DNA of 64,000 nt from Paracoccus aminophilus JCM 7686 (GCF_000444995.1 NC_022041.1:346001-410000); one strand, 5' to 3'; positions 1-8,943 are shown, numbered from the stretch's first letter. The notes: generated by a model not told the origin, from the letters alone. Numbers and translations: made by a program.

Positions 1-68
1 ACGCCAAAGGCCGCCAGCAGGAAGGTCATCACGATCGAAATGCGCAGGACGGCCTGCTCGGTTCTCAT
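1..68 (-). CDS. Cation efflux (CDF) family transporter, N-terminal fragment
   Basis: Only the first 22 codons lie inside the window; the gene continues off the left edge. They read MRTEQAVLRISIVMTFLLAA and then FG. A short polar N-terminus running straight into a first membrane helix with the VLRISI-type sequence is what I associate with bacterial cation diffusion facilitator proteins, which export divalent metals. The family call comes from recognising this N-terminus and not from any catalytic or metal-binding residue, all of which would lie outside the window. Another multi-helix membrane protein remains possible. Confidence 0.5.
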   Translation of the reverse strand, partial: MRTEQAVLRISIVMTFLLAAFG

Positions 69-227
69 GGGTTCAGTCCTTTGGTCATCGCGAACCCGAC
101 CCCGGAACCGGGGTGGGTGCAATCCTGAAATCTATGCCATCATTGGCTCGTCCGGATGACAGAGGCGCGAGGGCGCGCAGAGCCCCGGAAGGGGCGGAAT
201 CCGTCGCTCCGGCGGAAGGGGTTTCCG

Positions 228-968
228 CTAAAGACCCTGTATCTCTAGCAGATCTTGCAGCACCTCCGCCAGCCTCTCGGCCCATTCCGCCTGTCCGGCG
301 GCGTCGCGGATCAGATCGTTGCGGATCTCGATCAGCACATTCGGGCGGCCATGGGCCAGCGCGTGCTGGTCGATGGAATCGCCTTCGAGATGGCCGGAAT
401 AGGGCTCATTGTCGCCCGTGACCCAGCCCCTGTCGCGGCAGATCTGGATCAGCGGCTGGCCCAGACGCTCGTCACGATGCGAGTAAAGGACGCCGACCTG
501 CCAGGGGCGCGGCGGGCGGCCCTTGAGCTGCGGCGTGAAGCTGTGGATCGCGCAGATCGCCCGGTCGGGGCGCGCGCCTGCCAGCGCCGCATAGGCGTCG
601 TGATAGGGGCGGTAAAGCCGCGCGATCCGCTCGGCCCGGCCTGCGGTGTCGAGCGCGCGATTGGCCGGAATGACCGTGCCGTCATAGATGCGCATGAGCA
701 GCGTCGGATCGTCCTCGCCCCGGTTCGGGTCGATCACGAGCCGCGAGAAATCCGACAAAAGCGCGGGCGCGTCGAGCCGCTCGGCCAGGGCGCGGGTCAG
801 CTCCGCCGCGCCCACGTCATAGGCGATATGGCGGGCCATATCCTCGGGGGCGATGCCCAGATCGCCGCCGCCCACCCAGTCGGGCACGCGGTTGGTGGCA
901 TGGTCGCAGGTCACGAGCCAGCGCGAGGGGCGCCCCTCGCCATAGGTCTGATAAGGCAGTTCTGTCAT
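228..968 (-). CDS. N-formylglutamate amidohydrolase family protein
   Basis: This 246-residue protein fits the N-formylglutamate amidohydrolase (HutG-like) family, zinc enzymes that hydrolyse N-formyl or related amide bonds. Recognisable segments are TCDHATNRVP near residue 20, SRLVIDPNRGEDDPTL in the middle and AIHSFTPQLKG further on, all typical of the family's metal and substrate pocket. The start at MTELPYQTYGEG gives the usual length; the same frame stays open antisense through pyruvate kinase, but that extension is only a shadow. It is divergent from pyk with about 120 bp between them. No histidine-utilisation genes are nearby, so the real substrate is open. Confidence 0.85.
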   Translation of the reverse strand: MTELPYQTYGEGRPSRWLVTCDHATNRVPDWVGGGDLGIAPEDMARHIAYDVGAAELTRALAERLDAPALLSDFSRLVIDPNRGEDDPTLLMRIYDGTVIPANRALDTAGRAERIARLYRPYHDAYAALAGARPDRAICAIHSFTPQLKGRPPRPWQVGVLYSHRDERLGQPLIQICRDRGWVTGDNEPYSGHLEGDSIDQHALAHGRPNVLIEIRNDLIRDAAGQAEWAERLAEVLQDLLEIQGL

Positions 969-1091
969 TTTCCGGTCGCGCTTTCCGGTGCAAGTTAGCT
1001 GCGAGCAATATGGATCTGCCAGTTGCCGCAGCGCAAGCAATCGGCCATAGATAACACGCACGATAGCGCAAACATGAGAAGGAAGAACGGG

Positions 1092-2537
1092 ATGAGACGT
1101 CATCGCAAGGTCAAGATTGTAGCAACCCTTGGGCCTGCATCGAGCGACCATGCGACGATCAAGGCGCTCTTTGAAGCGGGCGCCGATGTGTTCCGCCTGA
1201 ACATGAGCCACGGCACCCATGCCGAGCAGAAGGCGCGCTATGACATCATCCGCCAGATCGAGGTCGAGACCGGCCGCCCGATCGCGGTTCTCGCCGACCT
1301 TCAGGGCCCGAAGCTGCGCGTCGGCGTCTTTGCCGATGGCGCGCATGAGCTGAAAGAGGGCGATTCGTTCCGCGTCGATCTCGATGACGCGCAGGGCAGC
1401 GCCGCCCGCGTCCAGCTGCCCCATCCCGAGATTTTCGCAGCCCTCGAACCGGGCGCGACGCTTCTGGTCAATGACGGCAAGATCCGCCTGCGCGTCGAGA
1501 CCTGCGGCCCCGATTTCGCCGATTGCACCGTGACGGTGGGCGGCACGATTTCGAACCGCAAGGGCGTGAACGTGCCCGATGTGATCCTGCCTTTGGCCGC
1601 TTTGTCCGAGAAAGACCGCGGCGATCTGGAATTCGCCTGCGAGCTGGGCGTCGAATGGCTGGCGCTTTCCTTCGTGCAGCGCGCCGAGGATGTGATCGAG
1701 GCCCGCAATCTGGCCAAGGGTCGCGCCGCGATCCTCTCGAAGATCGAGAAACCTGCGGCGGTTCGCTCTTTTGCCGAAATCCTCAAGGTCTCGGACGGGA
1801 TCATGGTGGCGCGCGGCGATCTCGGCGTCGAGCTGCCGGTCCATTCGGTGCCGCCGATCCAGAAACGACTGGTGCGCGCCTGCCGCTCGGCGGCAAAGCC
1901 GGTGATCGTCGCGACCCAGATGCTCGAATCGATGATCGACAGCCCGATGCCGACGCGCGCCGAGGTCTCGGATGTCGCCACCGCGATCTATGAGGGCGCG
2001 GATGCGGTCATGCTCTCGGCCGAAAGCGCCGCCGGCAGCTGGCCGGTCGAGGCGGTTCAGACCATGGACAGCGTCGCCCGCTCGGTCGAAAGCGACCCGA
2101 CCTATCGCGAGGTCATCGAAAGCTCGCGCAGCGTCAGCCGCGAAACCGTGGCCGATGCGATCGTCGGCGCCGCTCGCGAAGTCGCCGAAACGACCGATGT
2201 CGTCGCGATCTGCGCCTTCACCCAATCGGGCACCACCGTCAGCCTGACCGCGCGCGAACGTCCTCGCGTGCCGATCATCGCCATGTGCTCGGAGGAGACC
2301 ACCCTGCGTCGCCTCTGCCTGACCTGGGGCGCGCATTGCGTGCGCACGCCCGAGCTCGAGCGCTTCAAGCAAGCCGTGGTCAATGCCGCGAAAGCCGCGC
2401 GCGAATTCGGCTTTGCCAATGAGACGCAGAACATCATCGTGGTCGCCGGTGTGCCCTTCAAGACCTCGGGCACCACGAACATCCTGCGCGTGGCGCCCTG
2501 CGACGAACGCTTGATCTATCGCACCGATCCGGAATAA
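1092..2537 (+). CDS. pyk: Pyruvate kinase
   Basis: Pyruvate kinase (481 aa) converts phosphoenolpyruvate and ADP to pyruvate and ATP, the last step of glycolysis. The N-terminal KIVATLGPAS, FRLNMSHG, the central SKIEKP with the catalytic lysine, MVARGDLGVELP and TQMLESMI are all present in family order, followed by the C-terminal regulatory domain ending near ILRVAP. I chose ATG 1092 (MRRHRKVK) because AAGGAAG lies just upstream; in-frame ATGs at 1023 and 1074 lack a ribosome-binding site and add residues not found in the family. A small membrane-protein gene follows after 36 nt. Confidence 0.97.
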   Translation: MRRHRKVKIVATLGPASSDHATIKALFEAGADVFRLNMSHGTHAEQKARYDIIRQIEVETGRPIAVLADLQGPKLRVGVFADGAHELKEGDSFRVDLDDAQGSAARVQLPHPEIFAALEPGATLLVNDGKIRLRVETCGPDFADCTVTVGGTISNRKGVNVPDVILPLAALSEKDRGDLEFACELGVEWLALSFVQRAEDVIEARNLAKGRAAILSKIEKPAAVRSFAEILKVSDGIMVARGDLGVELPVHSVPPIQKRLVRACRSAAKPVIVATQMLESMIDSPMPTRAEVSDVATAIYEGADAVMLSAESAAGSWPVEAVQTMDSVARSVESDPTYREVIESSRSVSRETVADAIVGAAREVAETTDVVAICAFTQSGTTVSLTARERPRVPIIAMCSEETTLRRLCLTWGAHCVRTPELERFKQAVVNAAKAAREFGFANETQNIIVVAGVPFKTSGTTNILRVAPCDERLIYRTDPE

Positions 2538-2573
2538 GGGCGGCGCAGAACAGATAGCTGCAAGGGACAGTCC

Positions 2574-2903
2574 ATGATCGACCTGATGCTGATTGCCGGT
2601 TCGGCTTTGTGCGTGCTTTCGATCGTCGCGGCCATCGTGGCGGTGTCGCAGACGCGCGCCCCACGCGGGGCGGCGATCCTGCTGATGCTTGGGATTATCG
2701 TCCTGCTGATCGGCGCCAAGATGGATGCCAAGGCGATGAACCCGGCCAATATGGTCGGCGCGTGGAAGCGTCTCTTTGCAGGCGAAATCTCGCTGCGCAT
2801 GCCGGAGGCCCCGGCCGAAGGTGGGGCGTCCGATCCGGCGAGCACCGGGGCAGATGCCGCGCCCGCAACCCCCTCGACTGAGGCGCCCGCTGCATCGCAG
2901 TAA
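2574..2903 (+). CDS. Small two-helix membrane protein, unknown function
   Basis: This 109-residue protein has two predicted membrane helices (about residues 3-23 and 33-49), then a short conserved-looking stretch ([18 protein letters not shown]) and an Ala/Pro/Glu-rich tail ending APAASQ. It follows pyk by 36 nt on the same strand and has AAGGGAC before its ATG, so it is probably cotranscribed. I do not recognise a named family; similar small proteins sit beside pyk and rpmI in related genomes. The function is unknown, and the location should be the inner membrane. Confidence 0.7.
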   Translation: MIDLMLIAGSALCVLSIVAAIVAVSQTRAPRGAAILLMLGIIVLLIGAKMDAKAMNPANMVGAWKRLFAGEISLRMPEAPAEGGASDPASTGADAAPATPSTEAPAASQ

Positions 2904-3010
2904 AGGCTTGCCTTTTGCGCAGTCCTCTCCTAAAGGCTGCGTTCCACCCGTGCGTCCGGCCAATTGGCATTGCCGAGTCGCGCGTTCACTCTGACCGCAA
3001 GGAGAGTAAA

Positions 3011-3211
3011 ATGCCGAAGATGAAGACCAAAGCGGCCGCCAAAAAGCGGTTCTCTTTCACGGCCTCGGGCAAAGTCAAAGCTGGCCCGGCCGGCAAGCGC
3101 CACGGCATGATCAAACGCTCGACGAAATTCATCCGCGATGTGACCGGGACCATGATCCTGTCCGACGCGGACGCGAAGATCGTCAAGAAATACATGCCTT
3201 ACAACCGCTAA
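3011..3211 (+). CDS. rpmI: 50S ribosomal protein L35
   Basis: Ribosomal protein L35 of the large subunit (66 aa). It begins [20 protein letters not shown] and keeps the [15 protein letters not shown] core, with the very basic composition expected. The ATG at 3011 is preceded by AAGGAGAG; the longer open frame starting at 2915 is not needed. The gene for L20 follows after 12 nt. The usual bacterial order infC-rpmI-rplT is broken here, because pyk and a membrane-protein gene, not infC, precede it. Confidence 0.98.
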   Translation: MPKMKTKAAAKKRFSFTASGKVKAGPAGKRHGMIKRSTKFIRDVTGTMILSDADAKIVKKYMPYNR

Positions 3212-3223
3212 GGAGAACCAGAC

Positions 3224-3583
3224 ATGGCACGAGTTAAATCGGGTAAAGTCACCCACGCCCGCCACAAGAAGGTTCTTGACGCGGCAAAAGGCTATTACGG
3301 CAACCGTTCGCGCAACTTCCGCACCGCGACCCAAGCCGTCGACAAGGCGAACCAGTACGCGACCCGCGACCGTAAGGCCCGCAAGCGCAACTTCCGCGCC
3401 CTGTGGATCCAGCGCATCAACGCGGCTGTCCGTGCGATCGACCCGGCGCTGACCTATTCGCGCTTCATCGCAGCTCTGGCGAAAGCTGGGATCGAAGTGG
3501 ACCGCAAAGTCCTCGCCGATCTGGCCGTGCACGAGCCCGATGCGTTCAACGCGATCGTCGAAAAAGCCAAAGCCGCCGCCTGA
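3224..3583 (+). CDS. rplT: 50S ribosomal protein L20
   Basis: Ribosomal protein L20 (119 aa), needed early in assembly of the 50S subunit and bound to 23S rRNA. It begins [18 protein letters not shown] and contains [12 protein letters not shown] and [16 protein letters not shown], all standard. AAGGAG lies 8 nt before the ATG. It ends the rpmI-rplT unit and is followed by a strong hairpin terminator at 3611-3636. I saw no pseudoknot operator of the enterobacterial L20 type upstream. Confidence 0.98.
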   Translation: MARVKSGKVTHARHKKVLDAAKGYYGNRSRNFRTATQAVDKANQYATRDRKARKRNFRALWIQRINAAVRAIDPALTYSRFIAALAKAGIEVDRKVLADLAVHEPDAFNAIVEKAKAAA

Positions 3584-3610
3584 TTTCAGGTTTCGGTTCA
3601 GACTTCGGAA

Positions 3611-3636
3611 AGCCCGCGCTTCGGCGCGGGTTTTTT
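3611..3636 (+). terminator. Rho-independent terminator after rplT
   Basis: A 7-bp GC stem (CCCGCGC / GCGCGGG) with a TTCG tetraloop is followed directly by six T residues. It lies 28 nt after the rplT stop codon and should end the ribosomal-protein transcript. Confidence 0.9.
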
Positions 3637-3671
3637 CGTTTTCGGGCCCGATTGGGGCGGTTGACCGCGCC

Positions 3672-4292
3672 TCAGCTCTCGGACACCCCGGCCCAACCCG
3701 GCAGGAATTGCGATGTCGTGCTTTTCGCCAGAGCCAGCGCCTTTTGCAGCGCCTTGGCGTCATCCTTGGCGACCGTTTCTGGGTCGATCCGACGGCGCAT
3801 GTAATCGGCCCAGAGAAATTCGGTGAAGGGCGTCTCGACCTTGGCATAACCGCCAGCCCGGCGCAGCGCGCCCGAGAGCGAGCGATAGGGATCATCGGCC
3901 ATGCCCGAGACGGTTTTCGGCAGATCGCGGTGGGGGTGACGCAGCCCCTCGGCGTCATAGGGATGCAGCCAGTTGCGGTTGTCGAGATGGGTGAAGAACT
4001 CGTCCTTCTCCATGCCGGAAAGATCGGCGACGACATTGACCAGAACCGCCGTGACCCCTTCGAGATGCAGCGCCAGCGCCAGATGGTGGTTGTCGATCAG
4101 GTGATAGCGTTTCTTCGGGCCGAGCACGCAGGGCAGCAGGTGATGGCCAAGGAAATTGACCTCTTTCGACTGCGAGTCCTCGCGCCAGTCATGGCGTTTG
4201 CGCTGGACCTCCTTCATGCCGACGGTCATTTGTGTCGGCCGCAGGGCAATCGGATCGACGGTATGCAAATAGGCGGTGGACAAAGCCTTCAT
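3672..4292 (-). CDS. ParB-like nuclease family protein (ParBc_2 type)
   Basis: This 206-residue protein resembles the putative ParB-like nuclease family (ParBc_2), a stand-alone relative of the ParB N-terminal fold with no established role in partition. Visible features are the opening VDPIALRPTQMTVGMKEVQ (ParB-like substrate loop), LGHHLLPCVLG and the conserved YHLIDNHHLALALH segment. I start at the ATG at 4292, which has GGAG 8 nt upstream; longer versions reach into the P450 promoter region. It is divergent from the P450 and convergent with rplT. There is no ParA partner or helix-turn-helix domain, so chromosome partition is unlikely. Confidence 0.75.
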   Translation of the reverse strand: MKALSTAYLHTVDPIALRPTQMTVGMKEVQRKRHDWREDSQSKEVNFLGHHLLPCVLGPKKRYHLIDNHHLALALHLEGVTAVLVNVVADLSGMEKDEFFTHLDNRNWLHPYDAEGLRHPHRDLPKTVSGMADDPYRSLSGALRRAGGYAKVETPFTEFLWADYMRRRIDPETVAKDDAKALQKALALAKSTTSQFLPGWAGVSES

Positions 4293-4479
4293 GGGTGATC
4301 TCCGCACGGGACGGGTTTCCCGGATCGCTCGGCAGAGGCCGAGGTCGGGGCCGTCGTCGAGGATAACGAGGGCGGGGCGGCAAAGTTTCCCGCGATCGGC
4401 GGAGAGCGGCAGGTCGCGCGCGTAGGCTGCGGCACCGACACCCTTGCCAGCGGCGCGCGGCTTCGGCAGGCTGGGTCTC

Positions 4480-5832
4480 ATGTTGTCAGATCCCGCCCTG
4501 TTGCCGCCGCGCGTGCCCGCCCATACGAAGCCCTTGGGGGTCATCGGCTCGGCGCTGACGGCGCGGCGCAATGTGCTCGAACTGATCCCCGAGATCGCCT
4601 ATCGCCAGCCCATGGTCTCGGGCCGGACCGGTAAGCGCTGGCACATGGTCATGGACCCCGAGGCGCTGCGCCGCGTCCTCAAGGACCGGGTTGCGGATTA
4701 TCCGAAATCGCTGGTCACCAAGCTGATCCTTGGCCCCGCCGTCGGCCAATCGATGTTCGTGGCCGAGGGCGCGCACTGGCGCTGGCAGCGGCTCGCGGCG
4801 GCGCCCGCTTTCGCGCAGCGCCATGTCGAGGCGATGGCGCCGGTGATGACGGCGGCGGCGGCGGCCTCGCTGCGCCGGATCGCGGCGGCGCAAGGCGAGG
4901 TCGATGTCTTCGCCGAGATGGTGGCCGCGACCTTCGATGTGATTTCCGATGTGACCTTTTCGGGCGGCGAGGGCTTTGATCGCGACGCGGTTCATACCGC
5001 CATCGACAGCTATATTGCGGGAACCGCGCGGATCTCGCTGCTCGACATTCTCGGCCTGCCGTCCTGGGTGCCGCGTCCCGGTCGGCTGGTCGCCGGGCGC
5101 GAGTTGCGTCGACTCAAGCGCACCGCCGATCATGTGATCGACGAGCGCAAGCGGCAGGGCGCGCAGCCGGTGCCCGATCTCCTTGATCTCTTGCAAGCGG
5201 GGGAGGACCCCGAAACCGGGCGGCGCATGACCACGCCAGAGCTGCGCGACAACCTCTTGACCTTCATCGTCGCGGGCCATGAGACGACCGCGCTGACGCT
5301 CGCCTGGGCGCTCTATCTCTGCGCCTTCGCCCCCGAGGTGCAAGAGCGCGCGAGCGCCGAGGCCCGCGCGGCGCTGGGTGATCGCATCGCCGGGGCCGCG
5401 GATCTGCCCGCGCTGCCCTATCTGCGCCAGATCGTCGAAGAGGCGCTGCGGCTTTATCCGCCCGCCGCCTTTCTGTCGCGCACGGCTTTGGCGGCGGATG
5501 AGCTCGGCGGGCGCGAGATCCGCCCCGGCGATACGGTCATGCTGCCGATCTATGCGCTCCATCGCCACCATCTGCTGTGGGAGGAGCCCGACCGTTTCGA
5601 CCCTGAACGGTTCGCGCCCGGCGTCACCCGCGACCGCTTCGCCTTCCTGCCCTTCGGCGCGGGGCCGCGCATCTGCATCGGTGCGGGATTTGCCATGCAA
5701 GAGGCGGTGATCATCCTCGCGAGCTTGCTCGCGCGGTTCCGCTTCGAGACCACCGCCCGCGTGCCCACGCCGCGCATGATCCTGACCCTGCGCCCAGAAG
5801 GCGGGGTCTGGCTGCGGGCGATCCCGCGCTAG
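4480..5832 (+). CDS. Cytochrome P450
   Basis: A soluble bacterial cytochrome P450 (450 aa), a haem-thiolate monooxygenase. The I-helix oxygen-activation motif AGHETTALTLAW sits near residue 265, the K-helix ExxR is in EEALRLYPP, the PERF motif is DPERFAPG, and the haem loop FGAGPRICIG places the proximal cysteine at about residue 399. The start could be ATG 4444 or 4480; 4480 gives a more usual N-terminus, though its ribosome-binding site is weak. No ferredoxin, ferredoxin reductase or biosynthetic cluster adjoins it, so the substrate and electron donor cannot be read from context. Confidence 0.92.
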   Translation: MLSDPALLPPRVPAHTKPLGVIGSALTARRNVLELIPEIAYRQPMVSGRTGKRWHMVMDPEALRRVLKDRVADYPKSLVTKLILGPAVGQSMFVAEGAHWRWQRLAAAPAFAQRHVEAMAPVMTAAAAASLRRIAAAQGEVDVFAEMVAATFDVISDVTFSGGEGFDRDAVHTAIDSYIAGTARISLLDILGLPSWVPRPGRLVAGRELRRLKRTADHVIDERKRQGAQPVPDLLDLLQAGEDPETGRRMTTPELRDNLLTFIVAGHETTALTLAWALYLCAFAPEVQERASAEARAALGDRIAGAADLPALPYLRQIVEEALRLYPPAAFLSRTALAADELGGREIRPGDTVMLPIYALHRHHLLWEEPDRFDPERFAPGVTRDRFAFLPFGAGPRICIGAGFAMQEAVIILASLLARFRFETTARVPTPRMILTLRPEGGVWLRAIPR

Positions 5833-5899
5833 ACCCCCAATAGGCCCGCGCTGGCCCTTGGGGCGGCGCCGCGCTATCACGGGGCAAAGGGAGGCCCTC

Positions 5900-6238
5900 A
5901 TGTTCGTCATTTACCACAATCCGAAATGCTCGACCTCGCGCAAGGTTTTGGACCAGATCCGCGAAGCCGGGCACGCGCCCGTCGTCATCGACTACCTGAA
6001 AGACGGCTGGACACGGGGCGAGCTCTGGGGGCTCTTCGCCGCGGCAGGCGTCACGCCCGCGCAGGCGCTGCGGGTCAAGAATACCCCGGCCGAGGAGCTG
6101 GGTTTGATCGGCGCCGATGACGAGGCGACCATCGCCGCGATGGTCGCGCATCCCGTTCTGGTCGAGCGCCCGATTGTCGCCGCACCCAAGGGCGTCCGGC
6201 TTTGCCGTCCCGTCGAGCGGCTGCAAGAATTGCTCTGA
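5900..6238 (+). CDS. arsC: ArsC-type glutaredoxin-dependent arsenate reductase-like protein
   Basis: A 112-residue ArsC-family protein. It begins MFVIYHNPKCSTSRKVL, placing the catalytic cysteine at position 10, and ends with RPIVAAPKGVRLCRP, the substrate-binding segment of ArsC enzymes that reduce arsenate to arsenite using glutathione and glutaredoxin. AAAGGGAGG precedes the ATG. No arsB, acr3 or arsR gene is nearby, so a general thioredoxin-fold reductase role is possible. The gene fills the gap between the P450 and pheS on the same strand. Confidence 0.88.
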   Translation: MFVIYHNPKCSTSRKVLDQIREAGHAPVVIDYLKDGWTRGELWGLFAAAGVTPAQALRVKNTPAEELGLIGADDEATIAAMVAHPVLVERPIVAAPKGVRLCRPVERLQELL

Positions 6239-6306
6239 GGCTTTTCCAAGGCTTTTCCCGAGGGCCTGCGCGTGCTACTCCGCGCGGGTAATTCAGGAAA
6301 GCCGCC

Positions 6307-7389
6307 ATGTCCGACATCGAAGCCCTCCGCTCCACCTATCTGACCCGCATCGCGGAAGCCTCTGACGCGCCTGCGCTGGAAGAGGTCCGTCTGGCCGCCC
6401 TTGGCAAGAAGGGCGAGATCAGCGGCAAGATGAAGGAACTGGGCAAGATGAGCCCGGAAGAGCGCCAGACCACCGGCGCGAGCCTGAACCGCCTGCGCGA
6501 CGAGATCGACGCCGCCCTGCGCGCCCGCCGCGAGGGGCTGGAGAATGCCGCGCTCGACGCGCGTCTGGCCGCTGAATGGCTGGATGTGACCCTGCCGGGC
6601 CGCCCGCGCCGTCAGGGCTCGATCCATCCGGTGTCGCAGGTCATGGAAGAAGTCACCGAGATCTTCGCCGATATGGGCTTCTCCGTGGCTGAAGGGCCGC
6701 AGGTCGAAAGCGATTGGTTCAACTTTGACGCATTGAACATCCCGCCCGAGCATCCCGCGCGCCAGGAACACGACACGTTCTTCATGGCCCGCGCCGAGGG
6801 CGACGACCGCCCGCCGCATGTTTTGCGCACCCATACCTCGCCGGTGCAGGTCCGCGCGATGCTCGATCAGGGCGCGCCGGTCCGCGTGATCGCGCCGGGC
6901 CGCGTCTACCGCATGGATATGGACCAGACCCATACGCCGATGTTCCACCAGATCGAGGGCATGGCGATTGGTAAGGACATCTCGATGGCGAACCTGAAAT
7001 GGACGCTGGAAGAATTCTGCCGCGCCTTCTTCGAGGTCGATAACGTCGAATTGCGCTTCCGCGCGAGCCACTTCCCCTTCACGGAGCCCTCGGCAGAGGT
7101 CGATATCCGCTGCTCGTGGGAAGGCGGCAAGCTGACCATCGGCGAGGGCGATTCGTGGCTCGAAATCCTTGGCTCGGGCATGATGCATCCGAAGGTCCTG
7201 CGCGCGGGCGGGATCGACCCCGACCAATGGCAGGGCTTCGCCTTCGGCATGGGCATCGACCGGATCGCGATGCTGAAATACGGCATCCCGGACCTGCGCG
7301 CCTTCTTCGAAAGCGACCTGCGCTGGCTGCGTCACTATGGGTTCGCTGCGGGTGATGTGCCGAGCGTGAGCGGTGGTCTGAGTAGGTGA
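6307..7389 (+). CDS. pheS: Phenylalanine--tRNA ligase, alpha subunit
   Basis: The alpha subunit (360 aa) of phenylalanyl-tRNA synthetase, which pairs with PheT as an alpha2beta2 enzyme. The N-terminal coiled coil, then [50 protein letters not shown] and the C-terminal [19 protein letters not shown] are present, ending in the family's GGLSR. The ATG has AGGAAAG upstream. The gene looks complete. Unusually, pheT does not follow directly: about 1.7 kb of foreign-looking sequence starts at the pheS stop codon, and the first inserted gene overlaps that stop by 4 nt. Confidence 0.98.
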   Translation: MSDIEALRSTYLTRIAEASDAPALEEVRLAALGKKGEISGKMKELGKMSPEERQTTGASLNRLRDEIDAALRARREGLENAALDARLAAEWLDVTLPGRPRRQGSIHPVSQVMEEVTEIFADMGFSVAEGPQVESDWFNFDALNIPPEHPARQEHDTFFMARAEGDDRPPHVLRTHTSPVQVRAMLDQGAPVRVIAPGRVYRMDMDQTHTPMFHQIEGMAIGKDISMANLKWTLEEFCRAFFEVDNVELRFRASHFPFTEPSAEVDIRCSWEGGKLTIGEGDSWLEILGSGMMHPKVLRAGGIDPDQWQGFAFGMGIDRIAMLKYGIPDLRAFFESDLRWLRHYGFAAGDVPSVSGGLSR

Positions 7390-8105
7390 GTGGGGCCGCG
7401 GTAGACCTTCCGACCGTCGCTGCTGTCGGATCAGCGGTAGCGGCTGCAATTGGGGTAGTCGTCGCAATCGCATCGATGTTTGTAGCTAAGCAATCCGGGC
7501 GGGCCGCAGAAGATAGCGCTAGTTCAGCAAGGACTAGCTTGCGACTTGTAGCGGAGCAGTTACGCGTCGCAAGGCTTGGTAGTTTGGCGGAAAGTATGCT
7601 GCGACTTACTTTGCGCTTGGAGATCGCGCTTCAGCGAGCGCGTAGCTTAGTGCCGGAGTACGTGGCTGCGCGTGAAGGCACGGCTCCCGATTTGACTGCA
7701 GTCTACAGATTAAAGGTACACCGCGACGAGGTGTTACCGCTTTTGCAGCAACTTAAGGAAGATCTTTATATTATTCGTGTGATACGTTCGCCGGAGGGTG
7801 AACTCGCTCTATCCGCGACCGAAGGTGCCATTGTTCGCGCCCTTAGTGATCTGATTTCAAAGGTAAGAGTCGCTACGGGGCGGCTGGTTGGATACGATGA
7901 GTTTACCACTGATATTTTGCTTGGACGGCGTCCCGAAGCTAAAGGTAAAGCAGTACCTCCTGATCTCGAGAAGGAAATTGACCTAGCGATTTCCAGACAG
8001 GGCATATGGGGGGATGCGGTCGCGTCGGAGTTTGCCGCGCTTTTGCAGAAATTAACAAATTATTTGCAGCCGTTAGTTAAGGCGGAATATTCTGAATTGC
8101 AGTAA
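7386..8105 (+). CDS. Unknown membrane-anchored protein inserted after pheS (gene X)
   Basis: This 239-residue protein has one N-terminal hydrophobic helix (about residues 10-30, [15 protein letters not shown]) and then a long, mostly helical charged region with no motif I recognise. The GTG start overlaps the pheS stop, so translation is probably coupled; a later start is possible. Codon use is clearly different from its neighbours (frequent tta, ata, agt, gta) and GC is lower, which points to transfer. Its last 28 residues ([20 protein letters not shown] and flanks) resemble the tail of the broken ORF ending at 8547, so two members of this family have occupied the site. Function is unknown. 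Confidence 0.7.
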   Translation: MSGAAVDLPTVAAVGSAVAAAIGVVVAIASMFVAKQSGRAAEDSASSARTSLRLVAEQLRVARLGSLAESMLRLTLRLEIALQRARSLVPEYVAAREGTAPDLTAVYRLKVHRDEVLPLLQQLKEDLYIIRVIRSPEGELALSATEGAIVRALSDLISKVRVATGRLVGYDEFTTDILLGRRPEAKGKAVPPDLEKEIDLAISRQGIWGDAVASEFAALLQKLTNYLQPLVKAEYSELQ

Positions 8106-8144
8106 AGTGCGCGCTTTACTGGATACTTCGGGTTTGAACGGTGA

Positions 8145-8460
8145 ACCCCACCCACACCCGACCAATCCCACGCACCTTCCGCTAAAACCCGTCCAAACCT
8201 GACGGAGTCGACCCAGGAAATTCACCCTCTCCTGGTTCAAAGAGCATCTCGATACGATCGCCACCCTCGATGAGATCGCCAAGGCGCTGACCGATCTTGG
8301 ACTTGAGGTCGAAGAAGTCACCGACAGCGCGGCCAAGCTGAAGCCCTTTACCATTGCGAAGGTGCTTGAGGCCGGGCTGCACCTCGACGCCGACCGGTTG
8401 CGGGTTTTGAAGGTCGCGCCCGATGAGGGCGAGAAGCAGATCGTTTGCGGGGCGCCCGAT
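8145..8460 (+). repeat. Duplicated pheT upstream spacer plus pheT 5' end, upstream copy
   Basis: This stretch matches 9015-9330 without gaps at a constant offset of 870 bp. The match begins in the spacer (ACCCCACCCACACCC) and runs through the first 82 codons of pheT. By hand count identity is about 86 percent overall, highest at the left end (about 94 percent over the first 100 bp) and falling towards 75 percent at the right end. The start codon position reads AGG at 8215-8217 where pheT has ATG. Confidence 0.9.
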
Positions 8461-8547
8461 CTGGTGGCAGCGGAATCTGCAGCCTTGTTGAAACAGCGAA
8501 CCAGTCAATTACAGCCGCTGCTAAAGCGCGAGTATTTTCGCAACTAA
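8215..8547 (+). pseudogene. Truncated pheT copy fused in frame to the tail of a gene-X homologue
   Basis: An uninterrupted frame runs from the mutated pheT start (AGG at 8215) through 82 PheT-like codons ([13 protein letters not shown] ... [10 protein letters not shown]). It then switches abruptly at about 8461 to 28 residues ([14 protein letters not shown] ... KREYFRN) that match the C-terminus of gene X at roughly half the positions. The first usable start inside is GTG 8362. The remnant has only part of the PheT tRNA-binding domain and should not function as PheT. The junction suggests a deletion that joined a duplicate pheT to a second X-type gene. Confidence 0.8.
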
Positions 8548-8646
8548 CAGGTTTGCGACCTTCCGCATTGGGGTCTTTAAGTGGGCGCTCGAAGGTCCGC
8601 GCTGAGATGCGATCTAACGACGTGACGTGGCTTTGAGATATGGGGG

Positions 8647-8943
8647 CTAACCTTCACTATCCTCATCCTCCCGCCTGCTGCTGCGTTTCTTTATCAACCC
8701 CCGAGGCATGTACAGCCAGAAATACGCGACAGACCCTAGGATCATCGTTGCCACTCCCATGACGATGACGGCGGGAGGGCCTAGGCCGATGCTCACGCAC
8801 AGAAGCGCTAGCCATGCCGCGACCAGACCAAGAAGGCAGCGGGTGCAGTTTCGGGCGAGGTATAAAAGCCACATGAAGCCGCCGGCCAAGACCGGGGCGA
8901 GGGTATTGACCAGAAAGTCTTGGGTGGCGGTGCCGTGGTCCAT
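8647..8943 (-). CDS. Small hydrophobic membrane protein, unknown
   Basis: A 98-residue open frame on the opposite strand between the pheT fragment and intact pheT. It has two to three hydrophobic stretches (LAPVLAGGFMWLLYLA, CLLGLVAAWLALLCVSIGL, VIVMGVATMILGSVAYFWL) and a basic-acidic tail, so an inner-membrane location is likely. The start at ATG 8943 has no clear ribosome-binding site; the longer version from GTG 9027 runs into the pheT upstream repeat and is unlikely. I recognise no family; the size and layout are also compatible with holin-like proteins, but nothing specific shows this. It belongs to the inserted cargo. Confidence 0.45.
   Translation of the reverse strand: MDHGTATQDFLVNTLAPVLAGGFMWLLYLARNCTRCLLGLVAAWLALLCVSIGLGPPAVIVMGVATMILGSVAYFWLYMPRGLIKKRSSRREDEDSEG

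Noticed and set aside
228..2963. A 911-codon minus-strand open frame spanning pyk and the N-formylglutamate amidohydrolase
   Set aside because: Only its last 246 codons code for a recognisable protein. The rest is antisense to pyruvate kinase and has repetitive Arg/Asp/His-rich composition typical of GC-rich shadow frames.
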